Part shown: piece after piece, positions 1-10,265 of the stretch | How the letters are laid out: every line of letters starts with the position of its first letter | How positions within the stretch are numbered: the first letter of the stretch is position 1 | The notes under the pieces: model-generated | Told to the model about the DNA's origin: nothing | The model's input: the letters and a program-made list of their open reading frames with translations, nothing else | Databases searched by the model: none | Program-made: the position numbers and the translations under genes | Assembly: GCF_900108915.1 (NCBI RefSeq) | Contig: NZ_FNYH01000001.1 | Span: 434,001-498,000 of the forward strand | Reading direction: 5' to 3' | Source of the DNA: Allopseudospirillum japonicum | GTDB lineage: Bacteria > Pseudomonadota > Gammaproteobacteria > Pseudomonadales > Halomonadaceae | Length of the DNA: 64,000 nt

Positions 1-125
1 AATTGGTCGAATGATTCGATTTGACCTTGCAACTTAATTCCATTCACAAGAAAGATGGAAACTGGAATGCGCTCCTTACGTAAAATATTGAGGTAAGGGT
101 CTTGTAATGATTGCCCTTTTGACAT
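1..125 (-). CDS. hfq: RNA chaperone Hfq, N-terminal part (cut by window edge)
   Basis: The 41 visible residues begin [20 protein letters not shown] and continue with [20 protein letters not shown], the Sm1 motif of Hfq. Hfq is a hexameric RNA chaperone that pairs small RNAs with mRNAs. A GGAG ribosome-binding site lies 6-9 bases before the ATG. The gene lies downstream of miaA on the same strand, its usual place in gammaproteobacteria. The 180 bases between miaA and hfq hold no other gene that I can see and could carry an hfq-proximal promoter. The C-terminal half lies outside the window. Confidence 0.96.
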   Translation of the reverse strand, partial: MSKGQSLQDPYLNILRKERIPVSIFLVNGIKLQGQIESFDQ

Positions 126-305
126 TACCGCTCTCCTTTAAGTGGAAAGTTCTCATTTGTTGTTAAGTGATTCAAGCTTTAGTCATGCAAAACTTGAATA
201 AGTGCTGGCTGACATTCAATAAAATAACATCAGAACGCAAGCTGATTGCGCAGGCGCGAAAAGCGCACTTAGGCATTATACCTACCTAGTGCCAACTTTG
301 CCTGT

Positions 306-1250
306 TTAATTAATCTCACGTAAACAAGCTTGTACATGCTGTAAAAATGCGCTTTTTTGCTGCACTTGCTCAGGATGAAAAATCTGTAAATCTGGCCAAG
401 AACGCAACCAAGTGAGCTGACGTTTCGCCAATTGCCGTGTCGCCACAATGCCTTTTTCCTGCAAGCTTGCATAATCAAAAGCACCATCCAAATATTGCCA
501 TACTTGGCGATAACCCACAGCACGCATCGATGGCAAACCTAAATGCAAATCAGCGCGTGCTTTTAAACCTTCAACTTCTTCTAGCAAACCCTGCTGTAAC
601 ATTAACCGAAAACGCTGGGCAATACGCTCATGTAAATGCGCACGCTCCTGCGGTATTAAGGCGATACTATGCAATTCAAATGTCAGTTCCGGTGTTTTTT
701 GCTCTGCCCACAAGGCGCTCAGTGCACGTCCAGTAATCAGAAAAACCTCTAACGCTCTTTGCAGGCGTTGTGGATCATTAGGATGGATTCTTTGTGCTGA
801 CACAGGATCAACTTGTGCCAAACGCGCATGTAAAGCTGGCCAACCTTGTGCAGCAGCTTGTGCTTCTAGCTCGGCGCGGATCTCAGCATTTGCACTAGGC
901 AGATTATCACCACCTTCTAATAAACGCTTAAAATACAGCATGGTCCCGCCCACAAGCACAGGGACACGCCCTTGGGCATGGCTATTTGCAATCGCAACCA
1001 AGGCATCTTCACGAAATTCCGCAGCCGAGTAAGCTTGTGCTGGGTCACGAATATCAATGAGCTGATGCGGTGCCTTTGCCAAAGTGGCTGCATCCGGTTT
1101 CGCTGTACCTATATCCATACCAGAATATACAAGTGCAGAATCTACACTAATCAAGTCACAGGCAAACTCTTGATGCAATTGAATGGCCCAATCTGTTTTT
1201 CCTGCTGCCGTTGGCCCCATTAATGCAATCACAGGTAGCCTTGGTTTCAT
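306..1250 (-). CDS. miaA: tRNA dimethylallyltransferase MiaA
   Basis: The 314-residue protein transfers a dimethylallyl group to N6 of adenosine 37 in tRNAs that read codons starting with U. The P-loop GPTAAGKT is at about residues 12-19. It is followed by [16 protein letters not shown], the family's tRNA and prenyl-donor binding segment. The length is normal for MiaA. AGGA lies at a good distance before the ATG. It sits between mutL and hfq in the conserved superoperon, 47 bases after mutL, so cotranscription is likely. Confidence 0.97.
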   Translation of the reverse strand: MKPRLPVIALMGPTAAGKTDWAIQLHQEFACDLISVDSALVYSGMDIGTAKPDAATLAKAPHQLIDIRDPAQAYSAAEFREDALVAIANSHAQGRVPVLVGGTMLYFKRLLEGGDNLPSANAEIRAELEAQAAAQGWPALHARLAQVDPVSAQRIHPNDPQRLQRALEVFLITGRALSALWAEQKTPELTFELHSIALIPQERAHLHERIAQRFRLMLQQGLLEEVEGLKARADLHLGLPSMRAVGYRQVWQYLDGAFDYASLQEKGIVATRQLAKRQLTWLRSWPDLQIFHPEQVQQKSAFLQHVQACLREIN

Positions 1251-1297
1251 ACATTGATTCCTACATCTTAAAAGTCATTGAGACCGCTCGCGTTTGT

Positions 1298-3220
1298 TTA
1301 ACGCCCACGCATAAAAAGTGCATCCAGCTGTTGCAAATCGAGCTGAATCCAAGTCGGACGCCCATGATTACATTGATCTGTACGTAAATTATTTTCCATG
1401 GCGCGTAGCAAGGCATTCATTTCTTCTAAAGTCATGCGCCGGTGTGCACGCACTGCGGTATGACACGCCATGCGTGCCAGCAAGGCATTTTGATGTTTTT
1501 GTAGGCTAAAACTGCTGCCATATTCCACCAACTCATTCAAAACTGCCGCCACTAAAGCACTAGCATCCACGCCTTTTAATAACACTGGTAACTCACGAAT
1601 CGCCGCTTGCGTTGGAGAAACTAAAGCAACGCCTAAGCCTAAACGTTGCAATGCCTGCGCGTGAATCTGTAATGCCTCTGCTTGCATGGGGTTAAGTGTC
1701 ACAGTTTCTGGGACTAACAAAGGCTGCGCCTGCAAGCTTTCTTTTGCCCATGCTTGTTTTAAAGCTTCATACTGAATACGCTCATGTGCAGCATGCATAT
1801 CAACTAACACCAAGCCGGCCTCATTTTGCGCCAAAATATAAACACCATGAACTTGTCCTAAGGCATAGCCTAAAGGTGGTGTTTGTAAGCTTGGATTTAG
1901 ATTCGGCTGTTGCACCTCTGCAACAACTTGGGGTAATAAAGGCACTTGCACGGCTTCTTTTTTAGCCGGCTCGTTTTGCGGCTTTGGATGCAAGGCTTGA
2001 TAGGTTTGCATCCAATCTTGTACTTGCTGTGGCTTGGGAGCTTGTGCTTTTAATTGCACCTGATACCCTGATGAAGACATACGCTGAGGTGCAGGTGATT
2101 TCACCGGTGGCGTGCTTGACAGCTCTAGCGGCTGCTTGTGTACTTCATCTACATCTACTGAAGAATCTACTGAATCCACTGGTGTCTGTTTTTTGATCTG
2201 CACAGAAGCTGGCACACAAGTCCCTTGTGCTAAAACATCTTGTAAACCAGTCAACACAAACAGATGAACACGACGCGCATCATGAAAGCGGACTTCGTGC
2301 TTCGTTGGATGCACATTCACATCAACATCTGCAGGCGATACCTGCAAATACAGCACAAAGCTTGGATATTTGCTTGTGTGTAGAACGTCTTGGTAAGCCT
2401 CACGAATCGCATGGGTTAGCACTTTATCCCGCACAGCACGACCATTCACGAACAGGTATTGCTGATCTGCTTGATTGCGTGCTTGTGTCGGATGACAAAT
2501 CCACCCTTGTAACCCCAAGCCACCACTGGCTTGTGCTTGTACCGTTAAAGCCGTGTGTACAAATTCATCACCTAAGAGCCTTTGTAAACGCTGGCGGTGT
2601 TCTGCTTCGCAACTGACTCTAGGCAAGGCATAAATGCGCTTTTTCTGATGGGTCAAGCGCATGGCGACATGAGTATAGCTCAAAGCTAAACGCTTAAAGA
2701 TCTCTTCACAATGATTGAATTCCGTTCTTTGAGTGCGCAGGAATTTGCGCCGCGCTGGCGTATTAAAAAACAAATCCTGCACGTGCACACTGGTCCCTTG
2801 TGGGTGAGGTACCGGCGTGATTTTAGGCAACATATCTCGCCCTTCTGCAATCACTTGCCAACCTTGCTCTTGCGCTTGTGGACGTGAACGCAAGGCTAAA
2901 CGCGATACAGAACTAATACTAGCGAGGGCTTCACCACGAAACCCCAAGGTCATCACGGTTTCCAAATCTGTGATCGAGCTAATTTTACTCGTCGCATGCC
3001 GTGCTAAGGCCAAAGGTAAATCTGCTTGCGCAATACCCGCACCATCATCACGCACCAAAATGCTTTTAATACCGCCTTGTTCCAACTCCACATCCAGCTG
3101 AGATGCCCCTGCATCTAAAGCATTTTCCATAAGCTCTTTCATCACAGCAGCAGGACGTTCTACAACCTCACCCGCAGCAATTTGGTTTGCAAGACGTATA
3201 GGTAAAACCTGTATCGACAT
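1298..3220 (-). CDS. mutL: DNA mismatch repair protein MutL
   Basis: A 640-residue MutL. The N-terminal GHKL ATPase shows ENALDAGA, DDGAGI, GFRGEALASI and TSVHVQDLFFNTPARRKF. A proline/glutamine-rich linker of roughly residues 330-450 follows, then the C-terminal dimerisation domain. That domain contains DMHAAHERIQYE, which fits the DxHA(x)2E(x)4E metal-binding motif of endonuclease-active MutL, and a CNHGRPTW motif near the end. This suggests the nicking type of MutL rather than the MutH-dependent E. coli type. I prefer the ATG at 3220 (AAAGG upstream) to the GTG at 3226. It follows amiB/C by 17 bases, so it is operonic. Confidence 0.97.
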   Translation of the reverse strand: MSIQVLPIRLANQIAAGEVVERPAAVMKELMENALDAGASQLDVELEQGGIKSILVRDDGAGIAQADLPLALARHATSKISSITDLETVMTLGFRGEALASISSVSRLALRSRPQAQEQGWQVIAEGRDMLPKITPVPHPQGTSVHVQDLFFNTPARRKFLRTQRTEFNHCEEIFKRLALSYTHVAMRLTHQKKRIYALPRVSCEAEHRQRLQRLLGDEFVHTALTVQAQASGGLGLQGWICHPTQARNQADQQYLFVNGRAVRDKVLTHAIREAYQDVLHTSKYPSFVLYLQVSPADVDVNVHPTKHEVRFHDARRVHLFVLTGLQDVLAQGTCVPASVQIKKQTPVDSVDSSVDVDEVHKQPLELSSTPPVKSPAPQRMSSSGYQVQLKAQAPKPQQVQDWMQTYQALHPKPQNEPAKKEAVQVPLLPQVVAEVQQPNLNPSLQTPPLGYALGQVHGVYILAQNEAGLVLVDMHAAHERIQYEALKQAWAKESLQAQPLLVPETVTLNPMQAEALQIHAQALQRLGLGVALVSPTQAAIRELPVLLKGVDASALVAAVLNELVEYGSSFSLQKHQNALLARMACHTAVRAHRRMTLEEMNALLRAMENNLRTDQCNHGRPTWIQLDLQQLDALFMRGR

Positions 3221-3237
3221 AAGCACCTTTATGACGT

Positions 3238-4659
3238 CTATGATGTCGGAATTTGCAAGACTTGACCGACTTGAATCTGGTCGTCTTTTAATTTGTTGAC
3301 TCGTCTTAACTCGCCCATGTCCACACGATGACGGCGAGCAATTTCTGACAAAGTATCACCACGGACAATCACATAAGTGCGAAAAGCATTACGTTTTTTT
3401 TCCGTCGCTAACAAGGTATTGGGCGGTGGATTAGAGTAAAAATATTTTTTGACACCGGTCCCAATAGAATCTGCCATTTTGCGTTGATAGCTGGCTGTAC
3501 GTAAGCGTCTTTCCTCTTGCGGATTAGAAATAAAGCCAGTTTCTACCAAGATGGAGGGGATATCCGGTGATTTCAACACCACAAACCCCGCTTGCTCAAC
3601 ATCCGATTTGTGCAATTTATTAATACGTCCAATGGACTTAAGCACTTGACTGCCCACATTCAGACTATCAGATAAGGTGGCTGTCATGGTTAAATCCAAC
3701 AAAACACCGGCTAAGGTTTCATCCTTATCATCCAAAGACAATAAGCCTTCTACCCCACCGATTAAATCCGCGCGGTTTTCACTTGCGGCTAACCAACGTG
3801 CAGTTTCTGAGGTTGCTCCCCTTTGGGATAAGGCATAGACAGAAGACCCTCGAGGCTGTGGCGAGCGAAACGCATCTGCATGCACAGAAATAAATAGGTC
3901 TGCACGCTTTTTACGGGCAATTTGTGTACGCTTACGCAAACCAATATAATAATCCCCTGTACGCACGAGAAAGGGCTCAAAACCGCGCTCTTTCCCTAGC
4001 TGATCATGTAAATAACGGGCAATTTTGAGAACCACATCTTTTTCATGGGTACCTGCAGGTCCTTTGGCCCCCGGATCATCGCCACCGTGCCCAGCATCAA
4101 TCGCAATAATAATATTTCGCTCCCCATCTGGCGCTTGAATCAAGGTCGCTTTGCTTTGTGTATCTGGGCTTGGCTGCGTTTGATTTTGTACAGGTGGACT
4201 TGTGCTACTTTTGCTTGGACTTTTATTTGAGGGATTGGCAGCGAGCTTCTCATACACCAAATCAATGACAAGCCGGTGCCCATATTGTTGATTGGGTGCT
4301 AAGGTAAAGTCTTTCACCTCAACGCTTTGGCTTAAATCCAACACTAAACGCAGGGTTCTATCTGATTTGGTCGCACTACGAATTCTTTTAATGGGCGTAT
4401 TATCTAAAGGCAGGCGGTTAAATTCAGCTTTGAGGCGCGAAGTTTCAATATCAATCACAATACGCTCAGGATTTTTCAACGCAAACCAAGTGTATTTAAT
4501 TGGGCCACTCATATCGAAGACCAAACGCGTATGATCGGGCGCAGGCCATAAACGTGCCCCTTCGATTGTAGCGGCTTGGACATGCCATCCACTGAGCAAC
4601 AAAAGGGTTCCAACAAAGCTATAGCCTAATAAGGCGCTGATACGCCCCCATGCTCGCAT
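3238..4659 (-). CDS. N-acetylmuramoyl-L-alanine amidase (AmiB/AmiC type) with AMIN, Amidase_3 and LysM domains
   Basis: A periplasmic zinc amidase that cleaves the peptide stem from peptidoglycan at septa. An N-terminal hydrophobic segment ending VQAA looks like a Sec signal. An AMIN domain covers about residues 30-130, followed by a proline/serine/glutamine linker. The Amidase_3 domain shows the zinc-ligand motifs IDAGHGG, a Glu in THEKD, SVHADAF and the catalytic ETGFISN. A C-terminal LysM domain follows (YVIVRGDTLSEIARRH to VLQIPTS). ATG 4659 has AAGGG eight bases upstream; a GTG lies nine bases earlier. It starts 13 bases after tsaE. AmiB in E. coli lies at this locus, but the AMIN-amidase-LysM layout is shared by related amidases, so no symbol is assigned. 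Confidence 0.93.
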   Translation of the reverse strand: MRAWGRISALLGYSFVGTLLLLSGWHVQAATIEGARLWPAPDHTRLVFDMSGPIKYTWFALKNPERIVIDIETSRLKAEFNRLPLDNTPIKRIRSATKSDRTLRLVLDLSQSVEVKDFTLAPNQQYGHRLVIDLVYEKLAANPSNKSPSKSSTSPPVQNQTQPSPDTQSKATLIQAPDGERNIIIAIDAGHGGDDPGAKGPAGTHEKDVVLKIARYLHDQLGKERGFEPFLVRTGDYYIGLRKRTQIARKKRADLFISVHADAFRSPQPRGSSVYALSQRGATSETARWLAASENRADLIGGVEGLLSLDDKDETLAGVLLDLTMTATLSDSLNVGSQVLKSIGRINKLHKSDVEQAGFVVLKSPDIPSILVETGFISNPQEERRLRTASYQRKMADSIGTGVKKYFYSNPPPNTLLATEKKRNAFRTYVIVRGDTLSEIARRHRVDMGELRRVNKLKDDQIQVGQVLQIPTS

Positions 4660-4671
4660 ACTCACCACCCT

Positions 4672-5226
4672 TTATTGATCATGTGTGTTATCTTTCTGAT
4701 TCACTGAGTTTTCCGCACTCGCCTTGGCTGGTAACACTTCTTGTAGCGCTTGCCAAACGTGTGACCATTGTTGCTGCGCCTTTGGCGAGATCGCCTGCAA
4801 ACACAATTCGCGCCCGCCCGTTGCTAACCAACATAAATCAATTTGCCAATCGGGTGTCGGTAATACTCCAGCGCCACACTCTGGCCATTCAAGAAGGCAA
4901 ATCGCTTCTTGATGAAAATAATCGCGGATACCAATAAATTCTAATTCTTCCGCATCCTGCACGCGATATAAATCAAAATGATACACTTGAACCCCTGAGG
5001 GCAACAGATAAGGCTCTACCAAGGTATATGTTGGGCTTTTGACTGTACCTTGGTGCCCAAGTGCACGCAAAAAGCCACGACTTAAAGTGGTTTTTCCTGC
5101 ACCTAAATCACCTTGCAGATAAATCACCTGAGGTGTTGGCAAAACGCTGGCAAAAACGGCACCAAAAGTTTCTTGTGCACGCTCATTATCTAGCAGCCAA
5201 GTGGCTAAGTAAGTGGCAGCATCCAT
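4672..5226 (-). CDS. tsaE: tRNA threonylcarbamoyladenosine biosynthesis ATPase TsaE
   Basis: A 184-residue member of the TsaE/YjeE family, the ATPase that works with TsaB and TsaD to make t6A at position 37 of ANN-decoding tRNAs. The Walker A motif [13 protein letters not shown] is at about residues 40-52. It is followed by [11 protein letters not shown] and HFDLYR, both diagnostic. The C-terminal tail after about residue 150 is longer than usual and low in conservation. The gene is in the superoperon between nnrD and amiB/C. Confidence 0.95.
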   Translation of the reverse strand: MDAATYLATWLLDNERAQETFGAVFASVLPTPQVIYLQGDLGAGKTTLSRGFLRALGHQGTVKSPTYTLVEPYLLPSGVQVYHFDLYRVQDAEELEFIGIRDYFHQEAICLLEWPECGAGVLPTPDWQIDLCWLATGGRELCLQAISPKAQQQWSHVWQALQEVLPAKASAENSVNQKDNTHDQ

Positions 5227-5255
5227 AGAAGTGTCTCTCGCTATCAGAGGTCGAA

Positions 5256-5366
5256 ATGATGGTATGGCGTCTGTTTGTCTGGGGCTCTATTGCGCCACCT
5301 GCAAGCGTATTGTGGCTTGAGTTGATTACACAAACGGCAACCAAGCCGCCGTATCGTAAAATTTAG
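5256..5366 (+). CDS. possible 36-residue small ORF, unverified
   Basis: In the 159-base gap between nnrD and tsaE, a plus-strand ORF starts ATG ATG with AGAGGT five bases upstream. It encodes [10 protein letters not shown], then a mixed hydrophobic stretch, and ends PPYRKI. It runs against the flanking operon. Nothing in it is recognised and it may be chance. It is listed because it has a ribosome-binding site and is too short to be called by ordinary length cut-offs. Confidence 0.15.
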   Translation: MMVWRLFVWGSIAPPASVLWLELITQTATKPPYRKI

Positions 5367-5385
5367 GTGCGCAGATTGTACAGGA

Positions 5386-7044
5386 TTAGCGCCAAAGTGC
5401 ATCCCACTGGCTTGGGCTTTTTACTTGCATCAGTTTGGCAATTTCAGGAATCAAATCCTGAGCTAACATGCTAGTTTCCCCCCAAGTTTTCACTGCCAGA
5501 TCTGCCGCTAGCGCATGGATTGCCACTGCATAAGCTATTGCTTGGCCTTGTACCTGGATGGATAAAGTGCATTTTGTTGGCGGTGCAAGCAAACCCGCAA
5601 TCAATCCTGCCAAAGTATCCCCCATCCCTGCACTTGCCATACCAGGATTGCCCCATGGGCAGACCCAAGGTCTTGCTAATTGTGGATGATAGATCAAACT
5701 TCCTGCACCTTTAAGCACAACAAAAGCTTGTGTCTGTGTCGCTATTGTTTGTACTGCCCGATAAGGATCAGCTTGTATTTGTGCCACCGAAGTATTAAGT
5801 AGACGTGCACCTTCCCCAAAATGCGGTGTTAAAACACAAGTCTTTGGTAAAAGTGGCTGATGTGGACTTTGGGCGTATAAATTCAAAGCGTCTGCATCTA
5901 GCACCCAAGTTTTTGTTGAATCTTGTTGCCAAGTCTGGACAGCCGCTTGGTATAAAGCACGCCCCCAAGCAGTTTGTCCTAAACCTGGTCCTAACAAGAT
6001 CACATCCGCTTGGTCGATTTCTTGCGCTAGGCGTTGTGGATCCGCATTCAAGACCATAGCTTCTGGAGTACGCGTTAAAATGGGTGCCATATGCTCTGCC
6101 CGTGTTAACACCCGCACCCAGCCCGCTCCAGCTCTTAATGCCGCTTGGGTGGCTAACAAAATTGCACCTCCATATCCAAGATCCCCACCCACTATTAACA
6201 CGCGGCCATAGTGCCCTTTATGTGCGTGGGCAAGACGTGCTTTTGGTGCTTGTTGCCAAACACCTGCTGCCAATAATAAATCGGCTTGTTGTGCAAAAGA
6301 CAAACTCGTGTAGGCAGTTGCCAACGCATGTGCAGGCACCAAAGGTGCTAAAGCCAGCTCACCGACATAGGTCGGCGCTTGTCCAGTGACCAAACCGGCT
6401 TTTACACTAATCAAACTCAGGGTTGCTTGCGCACGCACACACTCGTTACCTAATAAGGCAGAGGTGCTGGCGTCTAAACCGGAGGGGACATCTACTGCTA
6501 AAATATACGCAGACATCTGATTTATATACGCAATGGCATCACACCAAGATGCTTGAATCGGCGCCTGTGCCCCAGTGCCTAGTAACGCATCCAGCACATA
6601 TAAATCGCCCTGACCATGTGCTTGCTGTAATTCGAGGCTCAGCACTTGTGGCCAAAGGTGTATAGGAATCCCTAACGCTTGGGCTTGTTGATACGATTTC
6701 TGGGGTTCACCTTGCAGCTTTTCTGGCGCAACTAGACTTATTATCTGCACCGGCCAACCGGCTTGATAAGCCAAAGCTGCACACAAATAGCCATCACCCG
6801 CATTATGTCCCGCACCAGTCAAAACCAGTAATGCAGGCGCTTGTGCTTGGCGCACTGAGGCAAGACGCTGCAAATATTGCCACAAGGCATCAGCCGCATA
6901 CTGCATAAGTAAGGGGCTGGTATATCCTTGTGCTATCAGTGCACGATCCAGAGCTTGGCTCGTTGCTGCGGAAACTAAAGGCCACAGGCGTTGTGTGCCA
7001 TAAGTAAACTTGTGTTGACTCAATGGAATGTAAAGGGGCTGCAT
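5386..7044 (-). CDS. nnrD: bifunctional NAD(P)H-hydrate epimerase / ADP-dependent NAD(P)H-hydrate dehydratase
   Basis: About 552 residues. It repairs damaged NADHX and NADPHX: the N-terminal YjeF_N half epimerises the hydrates and the C-terminal ribokinase-like half dehydrates them using ADP. The N-terminal half shows LTGAGHNAGDGY and AVDVPSGLDAST. The C-terminal half shows GHYGRVLIVGG, VLTPHFGEGARLL, VLKGAGSLIY and GMASAGMGDTLAG, the last being the GMGDxLxG catalytic motif. ATG 7044 has AAGGA eight bases upstream; the ATG at 7050 sits too close to it. It heads the minus-strand operon, divergent from queG. Confidence 0.95.
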   Translation of the reverse strand: MQPLYIPLSQHKFTYGTQRLWPLVSAATSQALDRALIAQGYTSPLLMQYAADALWQYLQRLASVRQAQAPALLVLTGAGHNAGDGYLCAALAYQAGWPVQIISLVAPEKLQGEPQKSYQQAQALGIPIHLWPQVLSLELQQAHGQGDLYVLDALLGTGAQAPIQASWCDAIAYINQMSAYILAVDVPSGLDASTSALLGNECVRAQATLSLISVKAGLVTGQAPTYVGELALAPLVPAHALATAYTSLSFAQQADLLLAAGVWQQAPKARLAHAHKGHYGRVLIVGGDLGYGGAILLATQAALRAGAGWVRVLTRAEHMAPILTRTPEAMVLNADPQRLAQEIDQADVILLGPGLGQTAWGRALYQAAVQTWQQDSTKTWVLDADALNLYAQSPHQPLLPKTCVLTPHFGEGARLLNTSVAQIQADPYRAVQTIATQTQAFVVLKGAGSLIYHPQLARPWVCPWGNPGMASAGMGDTLAGLIAGLLAPPTKCTLSIQVQGQAIAYAVAIHALAADLAVKTWGETSMLAQDLIPEIAKLMQVKSPSQWDALWR

Positions 7045-7170
7045 ACTCATTATCCTTCTCGGTGAACGGATCTTTTAAGCAGCTTATGCGATAAGTTTTT
7101 TGCAACCTACCACGTTTTGTTGCATCTTGTGGCCTAGATCATTTGCTTTCCTATTCGACAAAGTTTCCCT

Positions 7171-8271
7171 ATGCCGACACAAGCCGAACTTGCAACTCTA
7201 GCCGATTTTGCCAAACACACAGCGCGTGACCTTGGATTTAGTGCCTGTGGTATTACAGACACTCACATTCCCGCAGAAACCTTGCACCAATATCAAGCTT
7301 GGTTAGATGCTGGCTATCATGGGGAGATGGACTATCTTGAGCGCAATATTGATAAGCGTGCCGAGCCTGCGCGTTTGGTCGAAGGCAGCACTCGAATTAT
7401 TTGTGTACGTATGGATTATTTGCCTGCGCAAGTTGACACCCTCAAGGTATTACAACAAGGTGAACGCGCATATATCTCTCGATACGCGCTCGGGCGTGAT
7501 TATCATAAGTTAATCCGCAAGCGTTTAACTCAATTGGGGCAAGCCCTGCAACAAAAAGCGGCTGATTTAGGTTTTCGTGCCTTTGTTGATAGCGCCCCTG
7601 TTTTAGAACGCCCGTTAGCACAACAAGCTGGTTTAGGCTGGATTGGCAAAAATACGCTGGTCATTCATCCACGCGCTGGTTCCTTATTTTTTCTAGGTGA
7701 ATTATTTATCAGTTTGCCTTTGCCAATCGATACACCTTATACCCGCGAGCATTGTGGCCAATGTGATGCTTGCCAAAGATTATGCCCAACACAAGCCTTT
7801 GTCGCCCCCTATGTACTGGATGCAAGGCGTTGTATCTCGTATTTAACCATTGAATACAGTGGCAGTATTCCGTTAGCACTACGGCCTTTAATCGGTAATC
7901 GTATTTTTGGCTGTGATGATTGCCAACTTGTCTGTCCTTGGAATCGCTTTAGCCAACCCACTCAAGAAACGGACTTTAGCCCACGCCATCATCTAGATCG
8001 CGCGCACTTGCTAGATTTACTGGCATGGACACAAGAGGAATTTCTGACACGCACACAAGGTTCACCGATACGGCGTGCAGGCTATCGCCAATGGCAACGC
8101 AATCTCGCGATTGCGCTAGGTAACGCACCTTATCACCTAGAAATTTATCAGGCACTAGCGCACCAGTGCCATCAACACCAAGAAGATGCTTTGCTACTTG
8201 AGCATTTCACATGGGCTTTGCAACAACAAACCAACAAACAAGCAACTTTTATTGAAGTTCAAGCTGTATGA
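7171..8271 (+). CDS. queG: epoxyqueuosine reductase QueG
   Basis: A 366-residue cobalamin- and iron-sulfur-dependent enzyme that reduces epoxyqueuosine to queuosine in tRNA. The N-terminal half carries the DUF1730 region ([23 protein letters not shown]). Two [4Fe-4S] motifs follow: [16 protein letters not shown] and [14 protein letters not shown]. The C-terminal part is HEAT-like ([19 protein letters not shown]). It is divergent from nnrD, as in E. coli. Its stop overlaps the end of the convergent orn gene by 13 bases. Confidence 0.96.
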   Translation: MPTQAELATLADFAKHTARDLGFSACGITDTHIPAETLHQYQAWLDAGYHGEMDYLERNIDKRAEPARLVEGSTRIICVRMDYLPAQVDTLKVLQQGERAYISRYALGRDYHKLIRKRLTQLGQALQQKAADLGFRAFVDSAPVLERPLAQQAGLGWIGKNTLVIHPRAGSLFFLGELFISLPLPIDTPYTREHCGQCDACQRLCPTQAFVAPYVLDARRCISYLTIEYSGSIPLALRPLIGNRIFGCDDCQLVCPWNRFSQPTQETDFSPRHHLDRAHLLDLLAWTQEEFLTRTQGSPIRRAGYRQWQRNLAIALGNAPYHLEIYQALAHQCHQHQEDALLLEHFTWALQQQTNKQATFIEVQAV

Positions 8272-8810
8272 ACGTGTAGCAAGTGTTCGCGATAAAAGGC
8301 TAATTCAGCGACAGATTCACGAATATCCGCTAGTGCAAGATGCACATTTTGTTTTTTAAAGTGCGGCAAAATTTCTGGTTTCCAGCGTTTAGCCAATTCT
8401 TTTAAGGTACTCACATCCAGATTACGATAGTGAAAAAAGGCCTCTAACTGAGGCATTTCATTCACTAGAAAACGCCGATCTTGATGCACACTATTGCCAC
8501 ACATAGGCGATTGGCCTGGGGCGCAATATTGGCGCAAAAATGCCAGTGTTTGAGCTTCTGCTTCTGCAGTTGTCACCTCACTTGCTTGCACACGCGCGCT
8601 CAGTCCGGATTCCCCGTGAGTCCTTGTACACCAAGGATCCATCGCATCTAATAAAGTTTGCGGCTGAGAAATCGCTAACACAGGTCCTTCGGCCAGAATA
8701 TTTAAGTCTTTATCTGTCACTAAGGTCGCGATTTCAATAATGCGCTCTTGTTTTGGATCTAATCCTGTCATTTCCAGATCAATCCAAATTAAATTATGCT
8801 CGTGCTGCAT
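8259..8810 (-). CDS. orn: oligoribonuclease Orn
   Basis: A 183-residue DEDDh 3'-5' exonuclease that degrades di- to pentaribonucleotides. The first exonuclease motif is [12 protein letters not shown] (Asp and Glu ligands). Further motifs are [10 protein letters not shown] and the C-terminal [18 protein letters not shown] with the active-site His and Asp. ATG 8810 is chosen because a strong GGAGG lies five bases upstream and the protein then starts [13 protein letters not shown] as in homologues; a longer frame begins at 8831. It follows serB by 17 bases on the same strand. Confidence 0.96.
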   Translation of the reverse strand: MQHEHNLIWIDLEMTGLDPKQERIIEIATLVTDKDLNILAEGPVLAISQPQTLLDAMDPWCTRTHGESGLSARVQASEVTTAEAEAQTLAFLRQYCAPGQSPMCGNSVHQDRRFLVNEMPQLEAFFHYRNLDVSTLKELAKRWKPEILPHFKKQNVHLALADIRESVAELAFYREHLLHVHTA

Positions 8811-8827
8811 GTATGCCTCCACACTAA

Positions 8828-10084
8828 TCAATCTTGGGTTAAGTCGATATTCGTTTGACTTTCAATCAGGTCCCGATCACTAAAACCTATCAAATATAAA
8901 ATACTATCGAGCCCTAAAGTTGATAAAGAGTGTTGTGCATTGGCTTGCACAATCGGCTTAGCACGGAAGGCAATTCCCAAACCTGCCAGACCCAACATGG
9001 GCAAATCGTTTGCCCCATCCCCTACGGCAATCGTTTGTTGTAAGCCAATCCCTTCTTGTTGGGCAATTTGTTGCAGCAATTCCGCTTTACGTGCACCATC
9101 GACAATGGTCCCGACAACTCGACCTGTAACTTGGCCTGATTCGATTTCTAGTTCATTGGCATAAACGTAATCAATACCCAAGCGTTCTTGTAAGTAACGT
9201 CCAAAATAAGTGAAGCCACCGGATAAAATTGCTGTGGTATAGCCCAGTGCTTTTAAGGTAGATACCAGCTTTTCCGCACCTTCTGTAATTGGCAAACGTG
9301 CCGCAATGTGTTCAAGTACACAGGCGTCTAGTCCTTTTAATAAAGCGACGCGTTCACGGAAGCTCGCTTGAAAATCGAGTTCACCACGCATCGCACGCTC
9401 GGTAATTTCTGCAACTTGCGCACCTACGCCTGCTTCTTTAGCCAGTTCATCAATCACCTCTGCTTCAATCAGGGTGGAATCCATATCAAAAACCACTAAA
9501 CGACGATTGCGGCGATAAATGTTATCTTCTTGAATCGCAATATCTAAATCCAACTCAGCAGAAACCGCTAAAAATTCGCGTCGCAAGGCTTCTGCATCCA
9601 ATACCTCACCACGTACAGATAATTCCACACAAGAGCGTCCTTGATCGTGTACACAATCTAAAGGAATACGTCCAGATAAACGGTGAATTCTATCAATATT
9701 TAAATCGCGTGCTGCCACAATGGAAGTCACACGCTGTAAATGTTCTGCACTAATGCGGCGTGCTAACAAGGTCACAATATAGCGGCTTTTACCTTGCGCA
9801 CTCACCCAGTGTGCGTAACTAGTTTCAGTCACTGGGGTAAAACGTACACTCACGCCAAGTTCATGTGCACGAAATACCACATCACGCAAGACAGGCGCTG
9901 ATTGGGCACTTTCAGGCAAATACACTAAAATCCCTAAAGACAAGGTATCATGAATCACAGCTTGACCTATGTCTAAAATATCCACTTTGTAATGCGCCAA
10001 AATATGCGTGATAGATGCTGTTAGCCCCGGCTTATCCGCACCAGAAATGTTAATTAAAATAATGTTGTGACTTTCACCTTGCAT
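8828..10084 (-). CDS. serB: phosphoserine phosphatase SerB
   Basis: A 418-residue enzyme catalysing the last step of serine synthesis. Two ACT-like domains occupy about residues 1-190 ([14 protein letters not shown] and a second copy around [15 protein letters not shown]). The HAD phosphatase core follows, with [23 protein letters not shown] and [12 protein letters not shown]. It is longer than E. coli SerB and closer to the two-ACT-domain form. GAGG lies at a good distance before the ATG. It is upstream of orn and probably cotranscribed with it. Confidence 0.95.
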   Translation of the reverse strand: MQGESHNIILINISGADKPGLTASITHILAHYKVDILDIGQAVIHDTLSLGILVYLPESAQSAPVLRDVVFRAHELGVSVRFTPVTETSYAHWVSAQGKSRYIVTLLARRISAEHLQRVTSIVAARDLNIDRIHRLSGRIPLDCVHDQGRSCVELSVRGEVLDAEALRREFLAVSAELDLDIAIQEDNIYRRNRRLVVFDMDSTLIEAEVIDELAKEAGVGAQVAEITERAMRGELDFQASFRERVALLKGLDACVLEHIAARLPITEGAEKLVSTLKALGYTTAILSGGFTYFGRYLQERLGIDYVYANELEIESGQVTGRVVGTIVDGARKAELLQQIAQQEGIGLQQTIAVGDGANDLPMLGLAGLGIAFRAKPIVQANAQHSLSTLGLDSILYLIGFSDRDLIESQTNIDLTQD

Positions 10085-10265
10085 ACAGGGTCCTCAGGGT
10101 TGAATACGGTCGTGGTTTAAGCGAGATAGCGGGTACGACAAAGCCAAACACTCGATTTTACATCTACTCAGGTTGAGCTTGCTTGTAAGCTTGGCTATTT
10201 CCCTGCCAAAATACACCACCTAGAGATTGTCCTTTATTATACCTTGTTAGTTAAGAGAGTGTTCA

